From positions 92,598 to 156,597 of the forward strand of contig JAGNLV010000005.1 in NCBI GenBank assembly GCA_017999435.1: a stretch of 64,000 nucleotides of DNA, written 5' to 3'. The position numbers were made by a program, and so were the translations under genes. The notes beneath the pieces are model-generated. The model was not told the DNA's origin and made no database searches. It worked only from the letters and a program-made list of their open reading frames with translations. Each line of letters begins with the position of its first letter. The stretch's first letter is position 1. Shown here in pieces: positions 38,374-47,609 of this stretch. This DNA comes from Candidatus Zixiibacteriota bacterium. GTDB taxonomy: Bacteria > Zixibacteria > MSB-5A5 > GN15 > FEB-12.

Positions 38374-39723
38374 TCAAACCTCTTTGCGCTTCCAGCGCCC
38401 CCGGCTGAACCAGTAAGCCAGGACCAGCGCCTTGACCGTGGTGGTGATGGTCAGGGTCCACCACACGCCGTTGATCCCCCAGCCGAGGGTGAACGCCAGC
38501 AGATAAGCCAGCGGAATCCGGGCCAGCGACCCCGGTACCGACACCAGCATGGGTGGGAGGGTGTCGCCCGACCCGCTGAAGGCTCCTTCGAGGACGATTT
38601 CGACGGCCATGGTGAACTGCGAGAGACCGAGGATGACCAAGTAATCGGCCGCCATCCGGAGCACTTCCGGGTCGTCGGTGAAGACGGAAGCGATGGCGCG
38701 GGGGAGGCTGACAAAGACCACCGCCACCGCGAGAGTCACGGCGACGGCGATGCCGGTGGCGCCCCAGGCACAGCGGGCGGCCCGGTCGGGTTTCCCGGCG
38801 CCCAGGTTCTGCCCCACCATCGTCGAGGCGGCCACCGCGAAACCGGAGCAGATGAGATACGAGAACGATTCCATGCGGTTGCCGATCCCCATGGCCGCGC
38901 CCGCGGTCGGGCCGAACGCGTGCACGTATTTGATGAGGAACCAGTACACGGCCACGAAAATGAACTGCTGGCTGGCGATGGGCAGGCCGATCCGGGCGAT
39001 GCGGAGCATCTGGCGGAAGTCGGGGCGAAAAGCCCGCACGGGGCCGAGCCGGAAGCCGAGGTGCCCGCCGGCCAGGCGGGTGAGCGCCAGCGCCGCCGCG
39101 ATCGTGACCGACAGGCCGGTGGCCAGCGCGGCCCCCGCCACACCCATGGCCGGGACCGGGCCCCAGCCGAATATGAGCAGCGGGTCCAGGCCGATGTTCA
39201 GCACGATGGTGATGGCGGCGATGATGGTCGGGGTCCTGGTGTCCCCGGCGGCCCGGAAGACGGCGTACGAGACCTCCAGCAGGAAGAAACAGAGGGCGAA
39301 GAGATAGACGGTGCGCATGTAGGTCTGAGCCATCGGGAGCGTCTGCGGACCGGCCTGCATGAAACGGAGAAACGGGGGAGTGAGCACCCAGGCCGCCAGA
39401 GCGGCGGCGATCGCGAACAGGACGCCCATCCCCATCCCCTGCCGGGCGAAGAACGCCGCCTGGCCGGGGTTGCCGGCGCCGATGTGCCGCGCGACCAAGG
39501 CGGCGACGCCTACCGAGATCACCGAAACCGCCGAGAACATGGTCCACACCGTGACCATGGACGTGGTGAGGGCATCCTGGGCAAACGGGCCGAGCCTGCC
39601 TACCCAGAAGTAGTCGGTGCTGGCCAGCGCGAATTCCATGAACTGCGCCAGCACGACCGGGGTCGCGAGCGAGATGATGGTGCCGCTGATCGGTCCGCTG
39701 GTGATTGTCTCGGTTCTTGTCAC
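38374..39723 (-). CDS. MATE-family multidrug/cation antiporter
   Basis: A 12-helix exporter of 449 residues with the two-fold MatE repeat, the first beginning at ISLATPVVLAQFMEFALASTDYFWVGRLG and the second around residue 230. It should extrude cationic compounds using a Na or H gradient. I chose GTG at 39723, seven bases after an AGGAG site; a TTG five codons upstream lies inside that site. It has its own predicted promoter. Confidence 0.92.
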   Translation of the reverse strand: MTRTETITSGPISGTIISLATPVVLAQFMEFALASTDYFWVGRLGPFAQDALTTSMVTVWTMFSAVSVISVGVAALVARHIGAGNPGQAAFFARQGMGMGVLFAIAAALAAWVLTPPFLRFMQAGPQTLPMAQTYMRTVYLFALCFFLLEVSYAVFRAAGDTRTPTIIAAITIVLNIGLDPLLIFGWGPVPAMGVAGAALATGLSVTIAAALALTRLAGGHLGFRLGPVRAFRPDFRQMLRIARIGLPIASQQFIFVAVYWFLIKYVHAFGPTAGAAMGIGNRMESFSYLICSGFAVAASTMVGQNLGAGKPDRAARCAWGATGIAVAVTLAVAVVFVSLPRAIASVFTDDPEVLRMAADYLVILGLSQFTMAVEIVLEGAFSGSGDTLPPMLVSVPGSLARIPLAYLLAFTLGWGINGVWWTLTITTTVKALVLAYWFSRGRWKRKEV

Positions 39724-39752
39724 CGGGCTCTCCTGCAATGGTCAGAGCGGTA

Positions 39753-39781
39753 ATGGTAGGGTGTTTCAGGACGGGGAACAA
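39753..39781 (-). promoter_or_regulatory. Predicted promoter of the MATE exporter gene
   Basis: TTGTTC, 17 bases, TACCAT on the minus strand, 29 bases before the GTG start. Confidence 0.5.
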
Positions 39782-39822
39782 GCGCAATTCAGGGGGCCGC
39801 TCCCGGGACGGCCGCGCGCCGC

Positions 39823-41421
39823 CTAAAAGGCGGCGGCCGGAGGCTCGATGCAGAGTCGGCGGATCAGATAATTCTGGTCGAGGCGCTGACCGGTGCCGCG
39901 CTCGAGCAGGTCGCGCCAGTCATAGCGCGCACCGAAGCGGAAGTAGTTTTGATTGAGGAAGGAGCGGAGCGAGGGATTGTCGATGAGCGGACCGTAGACG
40001 GTGTGCAGCGACGCCAGCGTCTGCGACGCGATCATGTCCGCATACAGGTAGTTGTGCAGATAGACCGGGTGGGTCGTATACTGGATAATCGTGGCCCACG
40101 GTCGGATGTCGTCGTGGCGCGGCAGCAGGAGATACCGGGCGAAGAGATCCCAATAGAGCGTGTTGAAATCCTGATCCGGGTTGCGATAGGCCTCATATTC
40201 CCAGCGCAGACGCATGAGGGTGGTGCGCAGGTAAATGATCTCCTGTTCGGCCCGGGCGCGCAGAAACTCGGCGGCCGTCTCCGGCGTCATCCCCGCATAC
40301 TGGACCAGCCACTGCGGATCGTCGAGCAGCGAGGCGAAAATCTGCGCCATCCCCTCAGTCCAGGCCTCGCTCACGCAGTCGACAAAAAGCTGCCGCTCCT
40401 GCCGGATGTGGGCAAAGTGAAGGGCATGCCCGATTTCGTGCATGAGCGTGCGCGCGCTCAGGTAGCCGTCGGTCACATTCGCCAGCACGCGGACGTCGTG
40501 GGGCGGCCGGAGCGGGACGGCGTAGGCGAGCTGCGTCTTGTCGCTGCGCGGCTGAAGGTCGAAATAGATCGGCAGTTTGTCGAGGTCGTAGCCCAGCGCC
40601 TCCAGGCTGCGCGCAATCTGGCTGAACTGCCGGTCGGCCGGAAAGTAGGCGTCGCCCCGCCGGTTGATATCGGCATACGCGTAGGAGAGGTCCCAGATCT
40701 CCACCGGCCCGGACCCCAGCTTCTCCCCCGCGTTCGCCAGTATCCGGCGGTAGGGCTCGAGACTCAGCGAGTCAAGCTGGTCCAGGGTGGCAAGGTAGCG
40801 GGCCTCGTCGAACCCCTGCTGCGAAAAGAGAAGGCTGAAATAGTTCTGCTGTCCGAACTTGGCCGCCTCGCGGTTGCGCAGCCGGATCAGCCGGGCCAGC
40901 CCGTCGGCCAGCAGATCGCCGATGCGGTGGTAGGCGCGAAAGGCCGCCTCGCGGCGGCTGCGGTCGGGGTCGGATCGATACGTACGGTACAGGTAATTTT
41001 GAGTCCGGTTCTGGCCGTCGAAGGGCGCTCGGAAAGTGACATCGATCTGCACGAGCGAGTCGTGGAGGGAGGCCACCGGCTCGGCCACCTCGACCTGGGC
41101 CCGCATGAGCGCCGCTTCCAGCAAGTCGAGGCGCCGGACGTCCTCGTTCTCCGTCACCCACAGGCGGCCCTGGCGGAAGGTGCGCAGCAGATTCGGATCG
41201 GCGACCGTGTAGCGGAGGAGTCCCTGGTAGAAATCCAGGGAGTCGGACTGCCCCGTGCTGTAGATCTCCCAGGTCTCCTGCTGGAGGCGGTAGCCGAGCC
41301 AGTCGAACTTGTGCTCGAGGGAGTCCATCACCAAGAACACGTCGTCTCGCGAGACAGGCTGTTCCCGGCAGGCCGCCGCAAGCAGGCTGAGGCCTATGAG
41401 CAGTAACACAAGCCGTTTCAT
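39823..41421 (-). CDS. Zinc metallopeptidase lipoprotein, M2/M3-like gluzincin
   Basis: A 532-residue lipoprotein with a hydrophobic signal and lipobox LLAAAC near residues 14-19. The zinc motif is H328-E329-I-G-H332, and the likely third ligand lies in SEAWTEG about 25 residues later. The all-helical body resembles dipeptidyl carboxypeptidase or oligopeptidase families (M2, M3). I chose ATG at 41421 because it starts directly at the lipoprotein signal. It is last in the aromatic cluster and has no evident metabolic link to it. Confidence 0.82.
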   Translation of the reverse strand: MKRLVLLLIGLSLLAAACREQPVSRDDVFLVMDSLEHKFDWLGYRLQQETWEIYSTGQSDSLDFYQGLLRYTVADPNLLRTFRQGRLWVTENEDVRRLDLLEAALMRAQVEVAEPVASLHDSLVQIDVTFRAPFDGQNRTQNYLYRTYRSDPDRSRREAAFRAYHRIGDLLADGLARLIRLRNREAAKFGQQNYFSLLFSQQGFDEARYLATLDQLDSLSLEPYRRILANAGEKLGSGPVEIWDLSYAYADINRRGDAYFPADRQFSQIARSLEALGYDLDKLPIYFDLQPRSDKTQLAYAVPLRPPHDVRVLANVTDGYLSARTLMHEIGHALHFAHIRQERQLFVDCVSEAWTEGMAQIFASLLDDPQWLVQYAGMTPETAAEFLRARAEQEIIYLRTTLMRLRWEYEAYRNPDQDFNTLYWDLFARYLLLPRHDDIRPWATIIQYTTHPVYLHNYLYADMIASQTLASLHTVYGPLIDNPSLRSFLNQNYFRFGARYDWRDLLERGTGQRLDQNYLIRRLCIEPPAAAF

Positions 41422-41443
41422 GGTGCGCCAATCCGGGGATCGG

Positions 41444-41881
41444 TCATTTATCCGAAGTATCGGCAAAATACGACAAGGCCATAGCGTACCCGTACATGCC
41501 GAATCCGACCACCTGGCCGCGCGCGGCCGGCGCGATCACGGAGTGGCGCCGAAATTCCTCGCGGGCGTAGATGTTCGTGAGATGGACCTCGACGGTCTCG
41601 ATTCCCACGGCCGTGATAGCGTCGCGCAGAGCGTGGCTGTAGTGCGCCAGGGCGCCCGGGTTGATTACCAGGCCGTCGGCGCCCGGGCCCTCCCGCTGGA
41701 TGAACTCGATGATTTCGCCCTCGGCGTTGGACTGGAAGAACGCCAGCTCCATCTTCATCTCCGCGGCGAATTCGCGGAGCCGGGTGTGGAGATCCTCCAG
41801 GGTGGCGGTGCCGTAAATCTCCGGTTCGCGCCGACCGAGCAGATTGAGATTGGGCCCGTTAACGACGAGGACTCTGGACAT
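41444..41881 (-). CDS. aroQ: 3-dehydroquinate dehydratase, type II
   Basis: Removes water from 3-dehydroquinate in the shikimate pathway. The 145-residue length is typical of the dodecameric type II enzyme. It has NGPNLNLLGRREPEIYG with the catalytic Tyr, INPGALAHYSHALRDAI, and VHLTNIYAREEFR followed by the HSVIAPAARG lid region. ATG at 41881 has GGAGG seven bases upstream and overlaps aroB. Confidence 0.97.
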   Translation of the reverse strand: MSRVLVVNGPNLNLLGRREPEIYGTATLEDLHTRLREFAAEMKMELAFFQSNAEGEIIEFIQREGPGADGLVINPGALAHYSHALRDAITAVGIETVEVHLTNIYAREEFRRHSVIAPAARGQVVGFGMYGYAMALSYFADTSDK

Positions 41882-42995
41882 GGCGGCCTCCTTCCGGCGC
41901 ATAGTGCTCGAGCATTGCCCTCACCGCGTCGCGCACCGCCGCGGCCGGGACCTCGGTCCCAATTAACGGCCGGCCCGGGGCGTCGAGCAAGACAAATCGG
42001 GCCGTCGTTCCGGCGCGTTTCTTGTCCAGCGCGAGCGCTTCCATGACCGCCTCGGCCGATATGCGGCGACGCGGAAGCACCCCGAGCAGGCGGCGAACCA
42101 GCGCCCGGTAGCCGGCGAGCCCGGCCCGGCGCGACGGTTTCTGCGCGATGCTCAGCTCGACTGCGGCATCGAGCCCCAGCAGCACGGCCTCGCCATGGCG
42201 CAGCCGCCCGAACCCGGCCGCCTGTTCCACGGCGTGGCCGAATGTGTGTCCAAGATTCAGCGCCATGCGGGGGCCGGACTCGCGTTCGTCGCGGACGACC
42301 ACGCCGGCCTTGTACGCCACCGACAGACGCACCAGGCGACTGAGGGAGCGCGCCTCCAGAAGATTCCCGCCATCCAGATACGACTCCAGGAGGCGCAGGA
42401 ACGTCTCCCCCGCCAACCCCGCGTACTTTACAACCTCGCCGAGACCGGCGACCAGTTCGCGGTCGGGCAAGGTGGGCAGAAATCCCACGTCGCAGAGCAC
42501 GAACCGGGGCTGCCAGAACGCGCCGATCAGATTCTTTCCCAGCGGGTGATTGACGCCGGTCTTGCCGCCGATGGCGGCGTCGACCATGCCCAGGAGCGTC
42601 GTCGGGACCGCTCCCCACGGGATCCCCCGCAGGATAGTGGCGGCCGTGTAACCCGCCAGGTCGGTCGTGACTCCGCCGCCGACCGCCAGCAGGAAATCGT
42701 CGCGGGCGACCCGACGGCGCAGGAGGAAGTCGTAAACGGCGGCCGCGACCGAGAGAGTCTTGAAACGTTCGCCGGAGGGAAGCACCATCTGGTGGATCGA
42801 ACCGCCGCTGTCGGCGAGACGTGCAACAAGTTCCGGGCCGTAGAGAGCGCAGACCTGGGCATCGAAAATGACAAAGACCCGCCCGCCCCGCCGCGCCTGG
42901 CGGTGCACAAGGCGCGGCAAATCGCGCTCCCGGCCGCCTTCCCCGATGAGCACCGGGTAGCGGCGATCCCCCAAACAGACATCAACTCGGCTCAT
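41859..42995 (-). CDS. aroB: 3-dehydroquinate synthase
   Basis: Cyclises DAHP to 3-dehydroquinate using NAD and a divalent metal. The 378 residues show the NAD site AVGGGVTTDLAGYTAATILRGI, the PTTLLGMVDAAIGGKTGVNH motif and the metal ligands in GLGEVVKYA and NLGHTFGHAVE. The C-terminal part is Arg-rich. ATG at 42995 overlaps aroK by 14 bases. Confidence 0.97.
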   Translation of the reverse strand: MSRVDVCLGDRRYPVLIGEGGRERDLPRLVHRQARRGGRVFVIFDAQVCALYGPELVARLADSGGSIHQMVLPSGERFKTLSVAAAVYDFLLRRRVARDDFLLAVGGGVTTDLAGYTAATILRGIPWGAVPTTLLGMVDAAIGGKTGVNHPLGKNLIGAFWQPRFVLCDVGFLPTLPDRELVAGLGEVVKYAGLAGETFLRLLESYLDGGNLLEARSLSRLVRLSVAYKAGVVVRDERESGPRMALNLGHTFGHAVEQAAGFGRLRHGEAVLLGLDAAVELSIAQKPSRRAGLAGYRALVRRLLGVLPRRRISAEAVMEALALDKKRAGTTARFVLLDAPGRPLIGTEVPAAAVRDAVRAMLEHYAPEGGRHVQSPRR

Positions 42996-43551
42996 AGCGG
43001 TTCTCCAGCTTGCGCACGATCTCTTCGACCACGCTGACCGGCAGGCGGGCGGTGGACGACACGGTCATGTCGGCCAAAAGGTAGAACTCGCGGCGCTCCT
43101 CGAGCAGTTCGGCCACCCGTCGGCGGGTCGCCTCGGGGAGGGATTCGCCGGGGTTGGGGACGACCGTCAGCAGCGGGCGGTCGGCGTGGCGGCGCATGCG
43201 GCGGGCGAGCTCGCGAACGGAACACTGGATGTAGACGGCGATTCCGGCGCGGCGAACCAGGTCGCGGTTGACGGCGATGGTGAAAGCGCCCCCGCCCAGC
43301 ACGACCACCTCGCGCACGCCCGCGCGGCCCGCGATCTCGCCGAGAACCTCGGTCTCGGCGGCCCGGAACGCCTCCTCCCCGTCGTCGGCGAATATCCCGG
43401 GGATGTCCTTGCCGAACTTCTCCGCGATCACCCGGTCGGTATCGACATAGAAACGCCCGAGGCGCGCGGCCAAAAGCGGGCCGATTGTCGATTTCCCGCT
43501 TCCGGAAAAACCGACCAGAAAAATCTTCTCGGGGTCCTTCGCCTTCTTCAT
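42982..43551 (-). CDS. aroK: Shikimate kinase
   Basis: Phosphorylates shikimate at O3. The 189 residues include the P-loop GFSGSGKST (14-22), the DTDR shikimate-binding motif, the VVLGGGAFT glycine loop and the RPLL lid arginine. It lies 18 bases after aroE in the order aroA-aroE-aroK-aroB-aroQ. Confidence 0.96.
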   Translation of the reverse strand: MKKAKDPEKIFLVGFSGSGKSTIGPLLAARLGRFYVDTDRVIAEKFGKDIPGIFADDGEEAFRAAETEVLGEIAGRAGVREVVVLGGGAFTIAVNRDLVRRAGIAVYIQCSVRELARRMRRHADRPLLTVVPNPGESLPEATRRRVAELLEERREFYLLADMTVSSTARLPVSVVEEIVRKLENRYEPS

Positions 43552-43569
43552 CGCTCTCGGGGCTCGAAT

Positions 43570-44415
43570 TCAGCGCGTCCGCCGCGGGAAGGCGGCGGCG
43601 AACACCGGATCGAACGGGACCGTTCGGCCGGTCCAGCGCCGGTATGATTCAATTGCCTGGGCGACCAGCATCGCGGCGCCATCGAGAGCCGCCACGCCGG
43701 CCTCGCGCGCGCAGCCGACCGCCTGATTGTCATCGTTATAGTTGAGGTCATAGTACACCGCCGCGCGCGTCCAGTCAAACGCTTTCGGCAGCGGCAGTTC
43801 GCGGGGATGGTTTCCGCCGCCCAGAGGAGTGGCGTTGACCACTACTCCCACGGGACGGTCGAGCGGCAGCAGGCGCGCCGCCGGCGCCGGCGTGATTTCC
43901 AGGCCCGCCATGCCCTTGCGGAGCCGCTCAACCGTCCTCTCCAGCGTCTCCGCGCGGCGCGAGGTGATCACGATGGACGGTACCCCGAAGTGGCGGTGGA
44001 GGGCGTACACCGCCGCCCGGGCCGCCCCCCCGCAGCCGAGCACGAGGGCCGGTCGTCCCGCAACCACCGCCCGGTAATTCTCCAAGGCAAATCTGAAACC
44101 GGCGACATCGGTGTTGAAACCGCGCAGACGGTCCGCGATGGCGATGGAATTGACGGCGCCAAGGGCCCGAGCAACCGGATCGAGGTCGTCAAGGAAAGGC
44201 GCGACCCGCTCCTTGTGCGGGATGGTGACGGCCAGACCGTGCACCCCGGACCGCAGGAGCCGCGGGAACTCCTCGGCGAACGCCGCGGCGGAGACCTCGT
44301 GCACCCGGAACGAGCCTTCGACTCCATCGGCCCGGAAGATGGCCTCGAATACGGCCGGCGAACGGGAGTACGCGATGTGCTCCCCGATCAGCGCAAACGA
44401 GAGCCGGCCGGTCAT
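43570..44415 (-). CDS. aroE: Shikimate dehydrogenase
   Basis: NADPH-dependent reduction of 3-dehydroshikimate. The 281 residues carry the shikimate-binding AYSRSPAVFEA motif near residue 14, the catalytic Lys in TIPHKE, the Asp in FNTDVAGF and the nucleotide-binding LGCGGAARAAVYAL. I chose ATG at 44415, whose ATGA overlaps the aroA stop. Confidence 0.96.
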   Translation of the reverse strand: MTGRLSFALIGEHIAYSRSPAVFEAIFRADGVEGSFRVHEVSAAAFAEEFPRLLRSGVHGLAVTIPHKERVAPFLDDLDPVARALGAVNSIAIADRLRGFNTDVAGFRFALENYRAVVAGRPALVLGCGGAARAAVYALHRHFGVPSIVITSRRAETLERTVERLRKGMAGLEITPAPAARLLPLDRPVGVVVNATPLGGGNHPRELPLPKAFDWTRAAVYYDLNYNDDNQAVGCAREAGVAALDGAAMLVAQAIESYRRWTGRTVPFDPVFAAAFPRRTR

Positions 44416-45752
44416 GCCCGTATCTGGTTGAGGAGGTCGAAGAACGTCGGGCAGGAGACGCCGACGCATTCATCGTCGTCGAGCGTGGACGGGCCGGTGA
44501 GGAAGAGCGAGGCGACGGCGAAGGCCATGGCAATACGGTGGTCGCCGTAGGTGCGGAAGTCGGCCCCTTCGAGCTGTCCGCCGCCCTCGATCGCCAGGCC
44601 GTCTTCGAGTAGTCCGCATTTGGCGCCCATGCGCTTGAGGTTGTCGGCGACCGCAGCCAGGCGGTCACTCTCCTTGACCCGCAGCTCGCCGGCGTCGCGG
44701 ATCACGGTCGTCCCCTCCGCAAATGCGGCCATGACGGCGATGACTGGGATTTCGTCGACCAGTTCGACGGTGGTTTCGCCGGAGATGCGGCGCGCCCCGA
44801 GCGGGGCGCCGGTGACGGCAACCGTGCCGCGCGGCTCACCCGTGACCGTTTCGCGCTCGCTGATGTCGACCCGGCAGCCAAGGCCCCGGAGGTGCTCGAG
44901 GATCCCGGTGCGGGTCGGGTTAAGGCCGACGCGCTCGACGGTGATGGTCTTGCCGGATATGGCGGCGGCGGCGAAAAAGAAGGCGGCGGTCGAGATGTCG
45001 CCGGGAATGTCGACTGTGCCGCCGCGGACCACCGCCCGCGAGGCAAGCGTGATTTCCCGTTTGAACGGCTCCGGCATTTCCTGCCGGCGCTTGCGGGGAT
45101 CGTGCGGGTCGGCAACCAGCACCGGTCTGACTTTCCGCACCGCGAGCCCCTCCCCTAGTTCGGCCAGCAAAATCTCGGTGTGGTCGCGGGTGATCGCGGT
45201 CTCGCGGATGGTGACGGCGCAGCGGGAGGCCAGCCCCGCCAAAAGGAGCGCCGACTTCACCTGCGCCGAGGCGACCGGGAGCGTATACTCGAAAGGCAGC
45301 AGTCTGCCGCCCCGGACACGCATGGGGAGATGACCGTCGGAGGCGGCGATCGTCGCCCCCATCGCCGCCAGCGGGTCGATAATCCGCGCCATCGGGCGGC
45401 GGCGCAGCGACTCATCGCCGCTGAGCGTCACTTCGACGCACGAGCCGGCGAGAAGCCCGGCCAGGAGGCGGGCAGTCGTGCCGGAGTTTCCGCAATTGAT
45501 GACCGTGTCAGGATCCGCGCGCAGTTCCGGCGGCGGGGTCAAAACCAGCTCCAGGCCGTCATCGGCAACCGTCGCCCCCAGCGCCCGAACCGCCTCGAGG
45601 GAGGCGTGGCAGTCGGCGGAATGCGGGAAGTTGCGGATGGTGAGCGGACCCTCGGCCAGCAGTGCCAGCACCGCGGCCCGGTGGCCGATCGACTTGTCCC
45701 CCGGCACGCGGAGGACGGTGTCGGCGATCCGGCCCGGCAGCAACGTCCTCAT
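44412..45752 (-). CDS. aroA: 3-phosphoshikimate 1-carboxyvinyltransferase (EPSP synthase)
   Basis: Joins phosphoenolpyruvate to shikimate 3-phosphate. The 446 residues show PGDKSIGHRAAVLALLA near the N-terminus, the NCGNSGTTARLLAGLLAG motif near 87, and late KESDRLAAVADNLKRMG with YGDHRIAMAFAVA. Both the N-terminal GNSGTT (Gly rather than Ala after Asn) and the sequence around it resemble class I enzymes. ATG at 45752 overlaps the DAHP synthase stop as ATGA. Confidence 0.97.
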   Translation of the reverse strand: MRTLLPGRIADTVLRVPGDKSIGHRAAVLALLAEGPLTIRNFPHSADCHASLEAVRALGATVADDGLELVLTPPPELRADPDTVINCGNSGTTARLLAGLLAGSCVEVTLSGDESLRRRPMARIIDPLAAMGATIAASDGHLPMRVRGGRLLPFEYTLPVASAQVKSALLLAGLASRCAVTIRETAITRDHTEILLAELGEGLAVRKVRPVLVADPHDPRKRRQEMPEPFKREITLASRAVVRGGTVDIPGDISTAAFFFAAAAISGKTITVERVGLNPTRTGILEHLRGLGCRVDISERETVTGEPRGTVAVTGAPLGARRISGETTVELVDEIPVIAVMAAFAEGTTVIRDAGELRVKESDRLAAVADNLKRMGAKCGLLEDGLAIEGGGQLEGADFRTYGDHRIAMAFAVASLFLTGPSTLDDDECVGVSCPTFFDLLNQIRA

Positions 45753-46765
45753 GCCATCGTCCTGCCGAGTACCGGCGCCATGAGACGAAGTTCTTTCATC
45801 AGCTGCGCGAACAGGTCGGGCGTCAGCGCCTGCGGACCGTCCGAGAGGGCCTTGGCGGGATCGCAGTGCACCTCGATCAGCAGGCCGTCCGCCCCCACCG
45901 CCAGCGAGGCCCGCGAGAGCGGGAGAACCTTGTCCTTGCGGCCGGTTCCGTGGCTCGGGTCGGCGAGGATCGGCAGGTGGCTCGCCCGCTTGACATAGGG
46001 AATGGCCGACAGGTCGAGAGTGTTGCGGGTGTGGTCGGCGAACGTGCGCACGCCACGCTCGCAGAGAATCACCTGGCGGTTGCCCTCGGCCATGATGTAC
46101 TCCGCGGACATGAGCAGTTCATCGACCGTCGCCGCAAGCCCCCGCTTGAGCAGGACGGGTTTGCGCTTCTGCCCGGCCCGCCGCAGGAGCGAGTAGTTCT
46201 GCATGTTGCGGGCGCCGATTTGGATGATGTCGGCGTAGTCGGCCACCAGGTCGATCGTATCGGTGTCCATGGCCTCGGTGACGATCTTCAGACCGTAGCG
46301 CTCGCGCGCCTCGGCGAGGATCTTGAGGCCGGGTTCCTTCAGCCCCTGGAACGAATAGGGCGAGGTGCGGGGTTTGTAGGCGCCGCCCCGCAGGATCCGG
46401 GCTCCCAGCCGGGAGACCGCCTCGGCCACCGCCAGCGTCTGCTCGCGGCTCTCGACCGAACAGGGTCCGGCCATGACGGCAAACTCCGGGCCGCCGACCG
46501 GCACGCCGCCGACGTCGACCACCGTATCTTCTGGGATAAACTCCCGGCTCACCAGCTTGTAGGGCTTGGTGACGTGGATGATCTCTTTGACGCCCGGCTG
46601 GGTGAGGATGCGGTCGGCGTCGATCTGCGACTTGTTGCCGGTCACGCCGATCGCCGTGCGCTGGGCGCCCGGCATCGCGTGGGCGGTCAGCCCCATCTCC
46701 CCGATCAGGCGGCAGACATTCTCCACGGCCTCGCGCGAGGCGGATATCTCCATCACGACAAGCAT
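45749..46765 (-). CDS. aroF: DAHP synthase, type I-beta with N-terminal regulatory-like domain (copy 2)
   Basis: Condenses phosphoenolpyruvate and erythrose 4-phosphate, the first shikimate step. The 338 residues have an N-terminal ferredoxin-like (ACT-like) domain of about 70 residues, which in Thermotoga-type enzymes mediates feedback inhibition. The barrel follows with AGPCSVESREQ, RGGAYKPRTSPYSFQG, LLKRG and DPSHGTGRKDKV. A closely similar second copy lies at 49472-50485. ATG at 46765 overlaps tyrA by 13 bases. Confidence 0.95.
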   Translation of the reverse strand: MLVVMEISASREAVENVCRLIGEMGLTAHAMPGAQRTAIGVTGNKSQIDADRILTQPGVKEIIHVTKPYKLVSREFIPEDTVVDVGGVPVGGPEFAVMAGPCSVESREQTLAVAEAVSRLGARILRGGAYKPRTSPYSFQGLKEPGLKILAEARERYGLKIVTEAMDTDTIDLVADYADIIQIGARNMQNYSLLRRAGQKRKPVLLKRGLAATVDELLMSAEYIMAEGNRQVILCERGVRTFADHTRNTLDLSAIPYVKRASHLPILADPSHGTGRKDKVLPLSRASLAVGADGLLIEVHCDPAKALSDGPQALTPDLFAQLMKELRLMAPVLGRTMA

Positions 46766-47607
46766 CGATAACTCCTGGCGGCCGCGGCGAAAACGTCGCG
46801 CAACGATTCGCCCCGGGCGATCCGGTCCATGACGGTGTTCAGGTTGTCCCGGTACAGGCGCAGCGCGGCGAGGATCGGAGCTCGGTTGGCCTCGATGATC
46901 TCCGCCCAGACAGCGTGCGGGGAACCGGCCAGCCGGAGCACGGAGGCCAGTCCGGGTCCCGCCAGTTCGACCGTGCGGGGATCGGTCTGGGCACCGAGAA
47001 CGGTCGCCAGCAGCTGCGGCAAATGGGACAGCTCGGCCATCAGTTCATCGTGCAGGGCGCTGTCGATGAGCACCGGGGTCGCGCCAACGGCGGCCCGCAG
47101 CCAGTTCCAGCGGGCCCGGTGTGAGACGGACAGGCGGACGGTTTCGTCGATAAACCACGGGCGGCCCGCAAATAGACCGGGGGCCGCGGCCGCCGACCCC
47201 GATTTCTCCCGTCCGGCCATCGGGTGCGACGGCAAAAACTGCGTCCCCGGCGGAAACGTGAGCGAGCCGGCCAGGTCGGCGATCGGCTTCTTGACCGAGC
47301 CGGTGTCCAGGATGAGGGCGCCGGCCACCTCGGGCCGGGCCGCCAGGCGCCGGAGAAGCGTCCCGTTCGCAGTCGGGGGCGCGGCCAAAACAATGACGTC
47401 GGCGCCGGCGACAGCGTGGCGGAAACTGGCCTCGGGGCGAACGCGGAGACGGCGGTCGGCGGCGATGCGCCCGAGGACGCCCGGCCGATCCCAGACCGCG
47501 ATCTCCACGCCGCGCCCCCGCGCCTGCACATCTAGTGCCAGGCTGCCGCCGATCAGGCCGCAGCCGCAAATGGCGAGTTTTCTCACCGGCCCCCGGGACG
47601 CCGCCAC
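46753..47607 (-). CDS. tyrA: Prephenate dehydrogenase
   Basis: Oxidative decarboxylation of prephenate toward tyrosine. The 284 residues include the nucleotide-binding CGCGLIGGSLALD motif near residue 14, DTGSVKKPI, and the catalytic histidine in PSHPMAGREKSG. HDELMAELSHLPQLLA follows in the helical dimer domain. There is no fused chorismate mutase or ACT domain; a separate chorismate mutase is encoded at 50496. The start is GTG at 47607 with GGAG eight bases upstream, three bases after argS. Confidence 0.95.
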   Translation of the reverse strand: MAASRGPVRKLAICGCGLIGGSLALDVQARGRGVEIAVWDRPGVLGRIAADRRLRVRPEASFRHAVAGADVIVLAAPPTANGTLLRRLAARPEVAGALILDTGSVKKPIADLAGSLTFPPGTQFLPSHPMAGREKSGSAAAAPGLFAGRPWFIDETVRLSVSHRARWNWLRAAVGATPVLIDSALHDELMAELSHLPQLLATVLGAQTDPRTVELAGPGLASVLRLAGSPHAVWAEIIEANRAPILAALRLYRDNLNTVMDRIARGESLRDVFAAAARSYRCLS

Positions 47608-47609
47608 GG